From Kordiimonas pumila (GTDB taxonomy: Bacteria > Pseudomonadota > Alphaproteobacteria > Sphingomonadales > Kordiimonadaceae): DNA of 64,000 bases. A model generated the notes under the pieces. It did not search any database, was not told the DNA's origin, and worked only from the letters and a program-made list of their open reading frames with translations. The stretch lies in assembly GCF_015240255.1 (NCBI RefSeq), contig NZ_CP061205.1, forward strand, positions 1,633,501-1,697,500, in the 5' to 3' direction. A program made the position numbers and the translations under genes. This document shows, one piece after another, positions 43,620 through 52,605 of the stretch; the first letter of the stretch is position 1; each line of letters opens with the position of its first letter.

Positions 43620-46040
43620 ATGCTCGAAATGCTCGGTCATATTCTAGTTGTTGATGACAATGATGATAATACAGATTTGTTAGTAAAGCGCCTGAAGCGG
43701 CGCGGTTACAGTGCCGACTATGCCTTGAGCGGGCAGGAGGCGTTGGATAAAATCGCTAAAACGACTTATGACGCCGTCCTGTTGGATTACATGATGCCTG
43801 AAATGGATGGCATAGAGGTACTCAAGCATATTCGGAAAGATAAAACAGAAAGCCAGTTGCCGGTCATTATGGTGACAGCAAAAAGCGACACACAGTCAAT
43901 CGTATTATCGCTAGAGGCTACGGCAAATGACTTTGTTTCCAAACCAATTCAGTTTCCGGTGTTATTTGCGCGGCTTGCAAGCCAAATTGCTCGTAAAAAA
44001 GCAGAAGACAAGCTTATCGAAGTTAATGATGCTCTGGAAGCAAGGGTGAAGGAAAGGACACAGGAACTTAGCAACATAAACGAGCAACTGCTGGAGGAGA
44101 AGTTGCGGCGCGATGAAGCCGAAGCCCATATGCTTCAAAGCCAGCATCAGTTTAGGGAGGCCTTTGATAAAGCAGGGCACGGTATTGCGGTTATTACCAA
44201 GGAAGGTAAATTTCAAAGGGTAAATGAAGCGCTGTGCCAGATGCTTGGGGTGCCGGATGAAGACCTTTCTGGGCAGGCTGTAAAAGACGTTACACACCCT
44301 GATGACTGGTTAGCTGAACGCGACCAGTTTAGTAACTTGATCGATGGGTATATTGGCAACTATGAAATTGTAAAGCGCATGTTTTGTGTGCCAGACACTG
44401 AAATATGGGTTCAGGTAAATGTATCCCTTATTCGAGATGGAAGCGGCGTTCCCAGCCACGCTGTTGCACAGTTTATCGATGTTACTGAGGCAAGAAGGTC
44501 GCGGCTTATTGTTGAAAAGAGTGAGGCACATTTACAGGCAGTATTGAATAACGCCGCAGACGCGATTATTGCAATTGATAGTGAAAGCAACATCATAACT
44601 TTTAGTGCCTCGGCAGAAAAACTCTTTGGGTATTCCTCATGTGATATCTTGGGTAAGAAAGTTACTTGCCTTATGAAAAAAGATGACGCAAAGGCGCACC
44701 TCGCATCTATCGTACGCTACCAGAAAACGCCTGAGTCCTCGAATGTCATAGGCAAAGGCGCGCAGGATATAACGGCTCTACGAAGTGATGGTAGCGCATT
44801 TGCAGCTAGCTTGTCGGTTGGACAATTTGAGGCTAGTGGCGAGATTGTTTTCATTGGAGTTATACGTGATATGTCAGAGCGGGTGGCGATGGAAAGCCAG
44901 CTTAGGCAAGCTTCTAAAATGGAGGCCGTGGGCAGATTAACCGGCGGCGTTGCACATGATTTCAATAATTTGCTTACGGTGATCATTGGTAACTTGCAGC
45001 TTTTGGACAGGTCGATAAACGGCGATGAGAAAGCGCATGAACGTGTAATTAAAATTATGAAGGCCGCGGAAAGCGGGGCCGAATTAACAAAACGCTTGCT
45101 GACATTCTCGCGGCAGCAGGTTTTAGAAACCTCAGAGCATGATCTAAATGAAATTGTAATGGAACTTGAAAGCCTTCTGGAACGTACAGTCGGCGATAAT
45201 ATCAAAATTAAAACGAATATTTCAGCGGCTTCATACATAGGGTTGACAGATAAAAACCAGCTTGAAAGTGCATTGCTAAATTTGTGTATTAATGCTCGTG
45301 ATGCAATGCCATCAGGAGGGGAGATTACAATAGATGTCTCTGAAGCGTATCTCGACAGTTTCTATACTTCACGGCATCCTGATGTAAAAGAAGGTGATTA
45401 TTATGCCGTATCTGTTTCAGATACAGGGACAGGTATTGAACCAAGTGTTTTAGAAAAAATCTTTGAACCCTTTTTTACCACTAAGGACAGCGGCAAAGGT
45501 ACAGGGCTGGGTCTAAGTACGGTTTTTGGTTTTATGAAACAGTCTGGCGGGCACGTAATGGTCTACAGTGAATTAGGCTTTGGAACAACCTTTAAGCTGT
45601 ATATACCTAAAGCTGCTGGTACTGATGTTACACCTCACATTATTGCAACAGAAACGGATACTCCTATAGCACTGAAGCCTGTAACAGTTCTTGTTGTTGA
45701 GGATGATGTCGAGGTTCGGGAGGTTGCTGTATCGGTATTGCGCGAAGCTGGGTTTGTCGTGTTTGAGGCCGATAGCAGCCAGGCAGGCCTGAGTATTTTT
45801 GCTGAAAAGCAGGAAATAGAAGCTGTGTTCACAGATGTTGTAATGCCAGGGGGCATGCTAGGAACGGACATGGTAAAAGAAATGAGGAAGTTACGACCGG
45901 AAATTCCTGTGATTTTTGCCTCAGGGTATGCAGAAAATGCACTACATGACCGTAAGAGTTTATCAAAACATGAGCGGTTTATTTCAAAGCCTTATAATTT
46001 GGAGCAGTTACCTTTCCTTATCGCCAGTTTGATGGAGTGA
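43620..46040 (+). CDS. Soluble hybrid histidine kinase: REC-PAS-PAS-HisKA-HATPase-REC
   Basis: The 806-residue cytoplasmic kinase has no membrane segment. An N-terminal receiver (Asp56 in LLDYMMPEMDG) is followed by a coiled coil (about 125-180), two PAS domains (about 180-290 and 300-420), a HisKA of the GGVAHDFNNLL type with His446, HATPase (GTGIEPSVLEKIFEPF, GKGTGLGLSTV) and a C-terminal receiver with Asp739 in FTDVVMPGG. The kinase core is the NtrB/FixL-like class. The input receiver suggests control by phosphotransfer, presumably from the upstream membrane kinase. It is ten bases after the DivK-like gene. Confidence 0.92.
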   Translation: MLEMLGHILVVDDNDDNTDLLVKRLKRRGYSADYALSGQEALDKIAKTTYDAVLLDYMMPEMDGIEVLKHIRKDKTESQLPVIMVTAKSDTQSIVLSLEATANDFVSKPIQFPVLFARLASQIARKKAEDKLIEVNDALEARVKERTQELSNINEQLLEEKLRRDEAEAHMLQSQHQFREAFDKAGHGIAVITKEGKFQRVNEALCQMLGVPDEDLSGQAVKDVTHPDDWLAERDQFSNLIDGYIGNYEIVKRMFCVPDTEIWVQVNVSLIRDGSGVPSHAVAQFIDVTEARRSRLIVEKSEAHLQAVLNNAADAIIAIDSESNIITFSASAEKLFGYSSCDILGKKVTCLMKKDDAKAHLASIVRYQKTPESSNVIGKGAQDITALRSDGSAFAASLSVGQFEASGEIVFIGVIRDMSERVAMESQLRQASKMEAVGRLTGGVAHDFNNLLTVIIGNLQLLDRSINGDEKAHERVIKIMKAAESGAELTKRLLTFSRQQVLETSEHDLNEIVMELESLLERTVGDNIKIKTNISAASYIGLTDKNQLESALLNLCINARDAMPSGGEITIDVSEAYLDSFYTSRHPDVKEGDYYAVSVSDTGTGIEPSVLEKIFEPFFTTKDSGKGTGLGLSTVFGFMKQSGGHVMVYSELGFGTTFKLYIPKAAGTDVTPHIIATETDTPIALKPVTVLVVEDDVEVREVAVSVLREAGFVVFEADSSQAGLSIFAEKQEIEAVFTDVVMPGGMLGTDMVKEMRKLRPEIPVIFASGYAENALHDRKSLSKHERFISKPYNLEQLPFLIASLME

Positions 46041-46043
46041 AGC

Positions 46044-47222
46044 ATGCCAGAGCGTTTCCCAATTAGGCGACCGAAGTTGCTTATCGTTGATGACGAAAAA
46101 GACGTTGCTGACTTTATTGCCGAAGTGGCACAGGGGTTAGGGTATGAAACCGTTGTTATTAACGATGGACGGCATTTTTTAAACTCTTTATCCGAGCATA
46201 AGCCTATGGCTATTGTGCTTGATTTAGGCCTGCCGGGCTATGACGGTGTTGAATTGTTGCGTTTTTTGGCGGAGCAACACTCAACTGCCTGTGTTTTTAT
46301 TGCAAGTGGTGCTGACCCGCGAACAATAGCTGCGGCAAAAACCCTTGGTAATCAGTATAAGCTTAATATTTGTGGCACATTTTCAAAGCCGATCAAAATA
46401 GAAGAGCTTGAGCATTTATTACTACCAACCTTGGCGAATTCCAGAAAAGCGACACCTAACGGTATCCTCGCTGCATTAGGTGCGGGGGAAATAGTGCCGC
46501 TTTTTCAACCAAAAGTGAATTTGAATAGCGCTTTTAATAAGATCGTTGGGGTAGAGGCATTGGCGCGGTGGGTTAAACCGTCGGGTCAACACATACTGCC
46601 TGATGAATTTTTGCCAGCAGTTGCTAACTTTAAGTTAATGCCTGAACTGACTACCGTGATTGTAGAAAAATCATTTAAAGCCCTCAAGGTCTGGCTTGAT
46701 GAAGGTCTGGATATTGTACTGTCCATTAATATTGATGGCAGTATGCTCACCGATTTGAAATTGCCAGACAAGCTGGATCAACAAGCCCGCGAGTTCAATA
46801 TCCCTCCTGAACGGATCACGTTTGAAATAACGGAAACTGCCGTTATGGAAGATACTGCCACGACCATGGATGTTGCAACCAGGTTGCGCCTTAAAGGGTT
46901 TAATCTGGCAATTGATGATTTTGGCACTGGTTATTCGTCATTGGTGCAACTTTATAATCTTCCTTTTAACGAGCTGAAAATAGACAAGTCTTTTGTGCTT
47001 GATATTGAAACTAATACCGAGGCTCGGGTCATTGTTGATATTCTGACAATGCTTGGCAGAAAACTGGGTCTTAAAGTGTGTGCAGAAGGCATTGAAACTG
47101 AGGCTGCCCTGTCTTTTATCAGGGCAAGTGGCTGCGATACCGGGCAGGGTTTTCTGTTTAGTGAGGCGGTAAACCCTGAAACAATTCTCAAGTTTGCTTT
47201 ATCTGACACTTTTGAAAAGTAG
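46044..47222 (+). CDS. REC-EAL response regulator, c-di-GMP phosphodiesterase
   Basis: The 392-residue protein begins three bases after the preceding stop. The receiver (about 8-130) has Asp60 in IVLDLGLPGYDG. The EAL domain (about 145-385) keeps the catalytic set: Glu171 in GVEALARW, Asn in SINIDGS, Glu in FEITETAV, the Asp pair in AIDDFGTGYSS, Lys in ELKIDKSF, Glu in CAEGIET and Gln in GQGFLFSE. No GGDEF is attached. It should therefore be an active, phosphorylation-controlled phosphodiesterase that lowers cyclic di-GMP, the output of this four-gene operon. It is convergent with the MarR gene. Confidence 0.9.
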   Translation: MPERFPIRRPKLLIVDDEKDVADFIAEVAQGLGYETVVINDGRHFLNSLSEHKPMAIVLDLGLPGYDGVELLRFLAEQHSTACVFIASGADPRTIAAAKTLGNQYKLNICGTFSKPIKIEELEHLLLPTLANSRKATPNGILAALGAGEIVPLFQPKVNLNSAFNKIVGVEALARWVKPSGQHILPDEFLPAVANFKLMPELTTVIVEKSFKALKVWLDEGLDIVLSINIDGSMLTDLKLPDKLDQQAREFNIPPERITFEITETAVMEDTATTMDVATRLRLKGFNLAIDDFGTGYSSLVQLYNLPFNELKIDKSFVLDIETNTEARVIVDILTMLGRKLGLKVCAEGIETEAALSFIRASGCDTGQGFLFSEAVNPETILKFALSDTFEK

Positions 47223-47229
47223 GGCTCGT

Positions 47230-47718
47230 TTATGGTAATTCCTCTAGGTTTTTGACAATCACGCCCAGTGTATCGTTCAGGGTTGTGATTGTGTCTAGCG
47301 GTATATCTTTAAAAGTATGAGTGAAAATACCATTGGCTTTTTGCCATGCAAGTGTTCGAGCACGTCGACCGTTGCCCGTAAGCAGCACCTCTGTTACACG
47401 GGCATCTGTCTCGCGTGGCCGGGTGATCACAAGCCCTTCCTCTTGCATGCGTTGCACAATGCGGGTCATAGTGGACACTTTAATAATAGCACCCGATGCT
47501 AAATAGCTAACGCTTCTAGCGCGCTCTGGTTCAAGCAGCATAAGCACACGCCAACGGGGAATATCAAGCTCTACCTCGCGTAAAGCATTTTCAAGTTTGG
47601 CAAAATATTGGCCGTGAGCCTTTGATAGCCAGTAAAAAGGCCAAGCTTCAAGGTCGAAATGCTCATCCTCTATGGTCGCGTGAGGCATGTCATTTGGCGT
47701 AAGCTTGGCTTGAGGCAT
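47230..47718 (-). CDS. MarR-family transcriptional regulator (IacR-like by context)
   Basis: The 162-residue protein has the MarR winged helix: IPRWRVLMLL, SVSYLASGAIIKVSTMTRI recognition helix, MQEEGLVITRPRETDARVTEVLLT wing. The gene follows pcaJ on the same strand, 110 bases away. In iac and iad clusters of other bacteria the regulator is of this family (IacR, IadR) and responds to indole-3-acetate, so it is the prime candidate repressor for the divergent pcaIJ/iac promoter region, where a matching palindrome lies at 49225-49240. The assignment rests on context. Confidence 0.85.
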   Translation of the reverse strand: MPQAKLTPNDMPHATIEDEHFDLEAWPFYWLSKAHGQYFAKLENALREVELDIPRWRVLMLLEPERARSVSYLASGAIIKVSTMTRIVQRMQEEGLVITRPRETDARVTEVLLTGNGRRARTLAWQKANGIFTHTFKDIPLDTITTLNDTLGVIVKNLEELP

Positions 47719-47828
47719 CTATGTGTCTTTCTATTGTGTTACTAGCTACTATTTTCTGTTCATGCGCCTTAATATGGGTGAGGCCTAGCAATATTTAAAG
47801 GCAAATTTCTTTGCAAAGGATTGCAATA

Positions 47829-48467
47829 TCAGCTTGCCCAGCCTGTAATATTAGCCTCAGTTTGGCTTTCAATTGTCGCACGGGGTACATTAGGGGCAGT
47901 TTTTACTACAAAAAGCCCATTTCCTTTTACATCAAAAACACCCAGGTTGGTGATGATACGTGAAACCACACCTTGCCCGGTGAGGGGCAGACTGCACCGT
48001 TTTAGCAATTTGGGCGCCCCGTCTTTTGTTGTATGTTCTGTAATCACAACCACGCGTTTTGCCCCTGCCACAAGGTCCATACCGCCGCCCATGCCTTTTA
48101 CGAGCTTACCCGGCACCATCCAGTTGGCTATGTCACCATTTTGTGCCACTTCCATTGTGCCGAGAATGGCAAGGTCGATGTGACCGCCGCGAATCATGGA
48201 AAACGAGGTAGAGGAGCTAAAGTAACTGGTTCGTTTCAGTTCTGTAATGGTTTGCTTCCCGGCATTAATAAGGTCAGGGTCTGCTTCACCGTCATAGGGA
48301 AAAGGGCCCATGCCCAGCATACCATTTTCCGATTGCAGGATAACATCCATACCATCAGGGATATGGTTGGCAACCAGTGTTGGAATCCCAATGCCAAGGT
48401 TTACATAAAAGCCGTCCTGAATTTCTGCAGCAGCGAGAGCGGCCATTTCATCGCGTGTCCAACTCAT
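47829..48467 (-). CDS. pcaJ: 3-oxoacid CoA-transferase subunit B
   Basis: The 212-residue beta subunit shows [19 protein letters not shown] and the catalytic Glu in [14 protein letters not shown]. It would form with subunit A a transferase that moves CoA from succinyl-CoA to 3-oxoadipate, the step after enol-lactone hydrolysis. The start overlaps the subunit A stop by four bases. PcaIJ, CatIJ and acetoacetate ScoAB transferases cannot be distinguished by motif, but the neighbouring catechol genes favour 3-oxoadipate. Confidence 0.88.
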   Translation of the reverse strand: MSWTRDEMAALAAAEIQDGFYVNLGIGIPTLVANHIPDGMDVILQSENGMLGMGPFPYDGEADPDLINAGKQTITELKRTSYFSSSTSFSMIRGGHIDLAILGTMEVAQNGDIANWMVPGKLVKGMGGGMDLVAGAKRVVVITEHTTKDGAPKLLKRCSLPLTGQGVVSRIITNLGVFDVKGNGLFVVKTAPNVPRATIESQTEANITGWAS

Positions 48468-49174
48468 GCTTGTGGCTCCCTTGGTCGAGTGGTTTCTATT
48501 TCAATGCGTTTAGGGTGGTGGCTTTTGATAACCCGCTGCACAAAGATGCCTGGCGTGTGAATATGATCAGGGTCAAGGCTGCCAACAGGGGTGATCTGTT
48601 CGACCTCAGCAATAGTCAAACGTCCGCCCATTGCCATGTCTGGGTTAAAGTTTTGTGCTGTTTTACGGTATATCAGGTTGCCGTCTTCATCGGCGATTTC
48701 AGCTTTTACAAGCGCTATGTCTGCAACAATGCCTGTTTCCATAATGTAATCTTGGCCGTCGAACGCACGCACTTCCTTGTTTTCAGCAACCAAAGTGCCA
48801 ACACCAGTGCGGGTATAGAAAGCAGCAATGCCAGCACCGCCCGCCCTGCAACGTTCAGCAAGGGTGCCTTGCGGGCAAAATTCCAGCTCAATAGCACCTG
48901 ATAAATATAGTTCTGAAAATAGTTTGTTGTTGCCTACATAGGAAGAGATCATTTTTGCTATTTGGCGTGTTTCCAACAGTAGGGCAAGGCCGGCACCGTC
49001 AATGCCTGCATTATTTGAAACGCAGGTAAGATTGCGGGCGCCGCTATCACGTAATGCCTCAATCAGTGTCGCTGGCATGCCGCACAAGCCAAAGCCACCC
49101 ACCATTATGGTCATTCCGTCTTTTACCGTATTGGCAAGCGCGTTAGCCGCGCTGTCGTAAATCTTGTTGGTCAT
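48464..49174 (-). CDS. pcaI: 3-oxoacid CoA-transferase subunit A
   Basis: The 236-residue alpha subunit has [20 protein letters not shown], the CoA-transferase family 1 signature, followed by [18 protein letters not shown] and [19 protein letters not shown]. It pairs with the overlapping subunit B gene to activate 3-oxoadipate. GGAG lies upstream of the ATG. The gene is divergent from the iacH-like amidase gene, so both operons share a 93-base control region. Confidence 0.88.
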   Translation of the reverse strand: MTNKIYDSAANALANTVKDGMTIMVGGFGLCGMPATLIEALRDSGARNLTCVSNNAGIDGAGLALLLETRQIAKMISSYVGNNKLFSELYLSGAIELEFCPQGTLAERCRAGGAGIAAFYTRTGVGTLVAENKEVRAFDGQDYIMETGIVADIALVKAEIADEDGNLIYRKTAQNFNPDMAMGGRLTIAEVEQITPVGSLDPDHIHTPGIFVQRVIKSHHPKRIEIETTRPREPQA

Positions 49175-49224
49175 ATTTTCTCCGGCATAAAAAAATTGCT
49201 TGCCAAACGTCCTTCACCTATATT

Positions 49225-49240
49225 ACTTGAATAATCAAGT
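49225..49240. promoter_or_regulatory. Palindromic candidate MarR operator between pcaI and iacH
   Basis: ACTTGA-ATAA-TCAAGT is a perfect six-base inverted repeat with a four-base A/T spacer in the middle of the 93-base divergent region. MarR-type repressors commonly bind TTGA/TCAA-rich palindromes of this size. It sits about 28 bases before the iacH start and 50 before pcaI. Binding by the MarR protein at 47230 is inferred. Confidence 0.6.
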
Positions 49241-49267
49241 TTTATTTTAAAGCGGAAGATAGCATAC

Positions 49268-50452
49268 ATGTCGTCAGCAAACAACACAGAGATAGAACAG
49301 CCGCAAACGGATGTGGGCACCGTTTTTGTTGCTGAGTTTGATCTGGGCGATTCGGGCTATACTGTCGCGCTTAAAGATGTAATCGATATTAAAGGCTTTC
49401 CAACAAAGGCCGGGAGTGCCGCATTTAATACCAGAAATCCTGCTAGAGTTAACGCAAGTATCGTTGAAAACCTGCTTTCATCTGGCTGTAGAATAGTTGG
49501 AAAAACAACGCTGCACGAACTTGCATACGGTGTAACTGGTATGAATGCGTGGGCTGGAACACCAGTAAATTTTAACTATCCTGATTTAATTCCAGGCGGC
49601 TCATCAAGTGGGTCTGCGGTGGCTGTTGCTGCCAATTTATGTGATTTTTCAATTGGTACAGATACCGGTGGTTCAATCCGACTACCTGCGGCTTGCTGTG
49701 GCGTTTACGGTATAAAGCCTACTTTTGGCCGTTTATCCCGTCATGGATTAACGCCAAACAGTTCGTCGCTTGATTGTGTGGGCCCATTTGCAGCTTCTGC
49801 ACAAATGCTGCATGAAGCCATGCGCTGCCTTGACCCCTGCTTTGCAGCCCTACCAGATATATCAGGCTTGTCTATTGGCTGGCTAGATGTGAAGGCGCTA
49901 CCTGAAATACAGGAGGGTGTGCAGGCGAAAGCAGCAATACTGAATCCTGACATGAAACACCTGAGCTCAAGCTTAATAGAAGATGCCCACATGGCGGGCA
50001 TTACCATTATGGCACATGAAATGTCTGAGCTTTTTGCTCCCTTGGTAGAAACGGGCCTGTTAGGCCCAGACATTGCAGAGCGCTTGAAGCTGGCCTCTGG
50101 GGTGACGGCAAACGCTGTGGCGGACGCAGAGCGGGTACGTGTAGCATTCACAAAAGAGCTTAATACGTTGTTTGAGACATATGACGTCTTGGCACTGCCA
50201 ACGCTGCCCTATTTCCCGCCAAGGGTTGAGGATGCGACCGATATGCTGAATATCGTGAGCATTACCTCTCTTACCCGGCCCTTTAACCTTAGCGGCCACC
50301 CTGCAATTGCTTTGCCAGCAGGTTCCCTAAACGGGAAGCCCCTTAGCCTTCAGCTTGTTGCACCCAAAGGGATGGACGAACGGCTGATTGCGTTTGCTGT
50401 AGAATATGACCGCCGTTTGAAATCGACACCTGACCAAAACTTAATTAACTAA
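49268..50452 (+). CDS. iacH: Amidase signature family protein, IacH-like
   Basis: The 394-residue enzyme has catalytic Lys36 in TVALKDVIDIKG, Ser112/113 in IPGGSSSGSAV and nucleophile Ser136 in DTGGSIRLPAACCG. It is short for the family, as IacH is. It is the first gene of the iac-like operon, with GGAAGA upstream. In the indole-3-acetate pathway IacH is placed in later steps on the way to catechol; its exact reaction is poorly known. The amidase at 15606 is a distinct paralogue from a different operon. Confidence 0.78.
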   Translation: MSSANNTEIEQPQTDVGTVFVAEFDLGDSGYTVALKDVIDIKGFPTKAGSAAFNTRNPARVNASIVENLLSSGCRIVGKTTLHELAYGVTGMNAWAGTPVNFNYPDLIPGGSSSGSAVAVAANLCDFSIGTDTGGSIRLPAACCGVYGIKPTFGRLSRHGLTPNSSSLDCVGPFAASAQMLHEAMRCLDPCFAALPDISGLSIGWLDVKALPEIQEGVQAKAAILNPDMKHLSSSLIEDAHMAGITIMAHEMSELFAPLVETGLLGPDIAERLKLASGVTANAVADAERVRVAFTKELNTLFETYDVLALPTLPYFPPRVEDATDMLNIVSITSLTRPFNLSGHPAIALPAGSLNGKPLSLQLVAPKGMDERLIAFAVEYDRRLKSTPDQNLIN

Positions 50453-50462
50453 GGTATGAACA

Positions 50463-51620
50463 ATGTTTGAAAAAAGCCAAAGCCATACTGCTGCTGTTAT
50501 TGACGAGCAACGTTTTGAAGCACTGCTAAATGACATTGTAAAACGCCGTAAAGAAATTCAGGATCAGCGCTTTGTTAGCCACGACATAGTGGCGGAACTG
50601 AAGGCTCTTGGCCTCTATAATAGTTTTGTGCCCGAATGCTTTGGCGGTACGGGTATGCACCCTAGCGATTTTATGCGCTATATTGAACGCATTTCAGCGG
50701 CTGACGGCTCTGTTGGCTGGGTGGCAAGCTTTTGTTTCGCCACTAAATATCTGTCTTCACTGCCTGTTAAAACGCTTGAGGTCATATATGCAGATGGCCC
50801 GGATGTTGTTTTTGCGGGAGCAGTTTTCCCGCCGCAAACAGCCATAAAGGTTGAGGGCGGTGTGCGGGTAACTGGTCGCTGGGGTTTTGGCAGCGGTTGT
50901 ATGGGCGCCGATGTTATTGGTGTTGGCATTAAGGTTGAAGACGGCGAGAAAAGCCAGCTTCCTTTGATGGCTGTTTTACCGGCAGATAAAGTGAAAATTG
51001 ACCCTGTCTGGAATACAATCGGTATGACAGGAACGGGCAGCCATGATCTGGTAGTGGAAGATGTTTTTGTACCAGATGACTGGATACTTGTTCGCGGTGG
51101 CCCACCATCAATTGACACCCCAGCTTACAGATACCCGGCTCTTGCAATGGCAGCACAGGTACTTGCTGTGTGCGGCCTTGGTGTTGCGCGCGCGGCTATT
51201 GATCATGTGGTTGGTGTTGCAGGCAAATCAAAGTCTATCACAGGCGCCCCTTCACTGGGGGACAGGGCCAATGTGCAAATTCACCTCGGCGAATGCGAAG
51301 CAAAGCTTCGTGCGGCACAGTGCTGGTTCTATGAGCGCACGGATGCAGCGTGGAAACAGATACTTGCGGGCAAAGAACTGGATCGCACCCTGAATATGGA
51401 ATTGCGGCTTGCATCATCGCATGCAGCAAAAACCAGTGCAGATGTAGCGCGCGCATGTTTTGAAATGACAGGCACTATGGGTATTTTTAATGAGAACCCA
51501 CTGTCTCGCTATTTGACAGACGCCTTGGTGACAGCCCAGCACGCCTTTTTGGCAGAAGGCACTTTCATGAATGCCGGTAAGGTAATGGTGGGCCAGCCAT
51601 TTATGCACGGATTTGACTAA
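50463..51620 (+). CDS. iacA: Acyl-CoA dehydrogenase-fold flavin monooxygenase, IacA-like
   Basis: The 385-residue protein has the acyl-CoA dehydrogenase fold of the group D flavin monooxygenases (HsaA, HpaH C2, IacA). Landmarks are VPECFGGTGMHPSDFMRYIE, AADGSVGWVASF, VTGRWGFGSGC and NTIGMTGTGSHDLVVEDVFVP. The catalytic Glu of true dehydrogenases is not evident. IacA uses reduced flavin supplied by IacG to hydroxylate indole-3-acetate, the first step of the pathway. It lies ten bases after iacH. The reductase partner is presumably the fusion protein at 58747. Confidence 0.84.
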   Translation: MFEKSQSHTAAVIDEQRFEALLNDIVKRRKEIQDQRFVSHDIVAELKALGLYNSFVPECFGGTGMHPSDFMRYIERISAADGSVGWVASFCFATKYLSSLPVKTLEVIYADGPDVVFAGAVFPPQTAIKVEGGVRVTGRWGFGSGCMGADVIGVGIKVEDGEKSQLPLMAVLPADKVKIDPVWNTIGMTGTGSHDLVVEDVFVPDDWILVRGGPPSIDTPAYRYPALAMAAQVLAVCGLGVARAAIDHVVGVAGKSKSITGAPSLGDRANVQIHLGECEAKLRAAQCWFYERTDAAWKQILAGKELDRTLNMELRLASSHAAKTSADVARACFEMTGTMGIFNENPLSRYLTDALVTAQHAFLAEGTFMNAGKVMVGQPFMHGFD

Positions 51621-51670
51621 TACAAGCTGGGGTACAAGCGAACAACATTTTAATGTGAGGAATACACTAT

Positions 51671-52048
51671 ATGTCTGAACAACCAAAAAAAATACGAACC
51701 CTTTTCTGTATAGCTGTTTTGCAAGGCTTTTTTGATTTGCCTTCAAGCGAAATTGGCTCTGTCTGGAAAGCTTTTGGCGAGATGATGGGACGTCTGAATG
51801 GTATGGACGGTGTGGAAATACTGGGCATGCTAGATGATGATGAAACCATGGTAGGTACATCGCCAGATGGGTACCCGTGGACAGCCTACATTATGGCCGA
51901 TATGCCAGACCGGGACAGTGTGGTAGCTGCTTGTAACCTGTTCCGCACTATCGAAATTGGGCAGTACCGGCTTTGGAAATATTGCCGTGTTGAAGCTCGA
52001 ATGGGCCGTGCCCTTGAAGTGCCTGCCGAATATCTTGCTAAAAAATAG
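51671..52048 (+). CDS. iacB: Small conserved protein of the iac operon, IacB-like
   Basis: The 125-residue protein has no recognised enzymatic motif. It is hydrophilic overall, with a predicted alpha/beta pattern and conserved-looking aromatic stretches (GYPWTAYIMADMPDRDSV, QYRLWKYCRVEARMG), compatible with a small dimeric ferredoxin-like barrel. Its position between iacA and the NTF2-like gene and its length match IacB, a protein of unknown function in indole-3-acetate clusters. GAGGAATAC precedes the ATG. The name rests on context and size more than on sequence. Confidence 0.65.
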   Translation: MSEQPKKIRTLFCIAVLQGFFDLPSSEIGSVWKAFGEMMGRLNGMDGVEILGMLDDDETMVGTSPDGYPWTAYIMADMPDRDSVVAACNLFRTIEIGQYRLWKYCRVEARMGRALEVPAEYLAKK

Positions 52049-52056
52049 GATTGATC

Positions 52057-52605
52057 ATGGCACAGTCAGGCAGCAGTTCGATTACAGACTTGGAGCAGCG
52101 GCTTTCAGCGCTTGAAGCTGAAGGCGCTATACGGCGGGTTGTTGCGCGCTATATGGAAATCTGCGACGCGCTTGGTCCTGATACACCCATGGATGAGCTG
52201 GGTGATCTGTTTACAGAAGATGCTGTTTGGGAAGGTAGCGGTGAAAAGTACGGGAAAGCTTTTGGAGGGCATAAAGGGCGCGAGGCAATCGTGGCCTTTC
52301 TGGACACATACCGAAAGCCAAAACCACACTTTGCATCGAATGTGCACTTTCTAACCTCAGAAGCGCTCACGGTGAATGGAACTCAAGCTGTTGGCACATG
52401 GGTCATGTTGCAAACGCCGTCTTTTAATACTGGTGAAAGTTTTGTGCTGGCGGCACGTCTGAGACTGAAATTTAAATATGAACATGGATACTGGCGGATA
52501 GACCGTTTCCGAACAACTAACCTGTTTGGCAGGCCCATAAAGGGCGGTTGGCATAGTTCTGCACCGATCCCTGTGCCGCAAAACCCGCAGAGTAAGGAGC
52601 AATAA
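52057..52605 (+). CDS. iacI: SnoaL/NTF2-like protein, IacI-like
   Basis: I start at the ATG at 52057 (AGGA upstream) rather than the TTG at 52051, giving 182 residues. The cone-like NTF2 fold is suggested by LEAEGAIRRVVARYMEICDA, LGDLFTEDAVWEGSG, GREAIVAFLDTY and YWRIDRFRTTNLFG. Members include small hydratases, isomerases and non-catalytic subunits. Other iac operons carry such a gene (iacI) beside iacB. It stops one base before the Rieske alpha subunit gene, so the two are coupled. Confidence 0.7.
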   Translation: MAQSGSSSITDLEQRLSALEAEGAIRRVVARYMEICDALGPDTPMDELGDLFTEDAVWEGSGEKYGKAFGGHKGREAIVAFLDTYRKPKPHFASNVHFLTSEALTVNGTQAVGTWVMLQTPSFNTGESFVLAARLRLKFKYEHGYWRIDRFRTTNLFGRPIKGGWHSSAPIPVPQNPQSKEQ

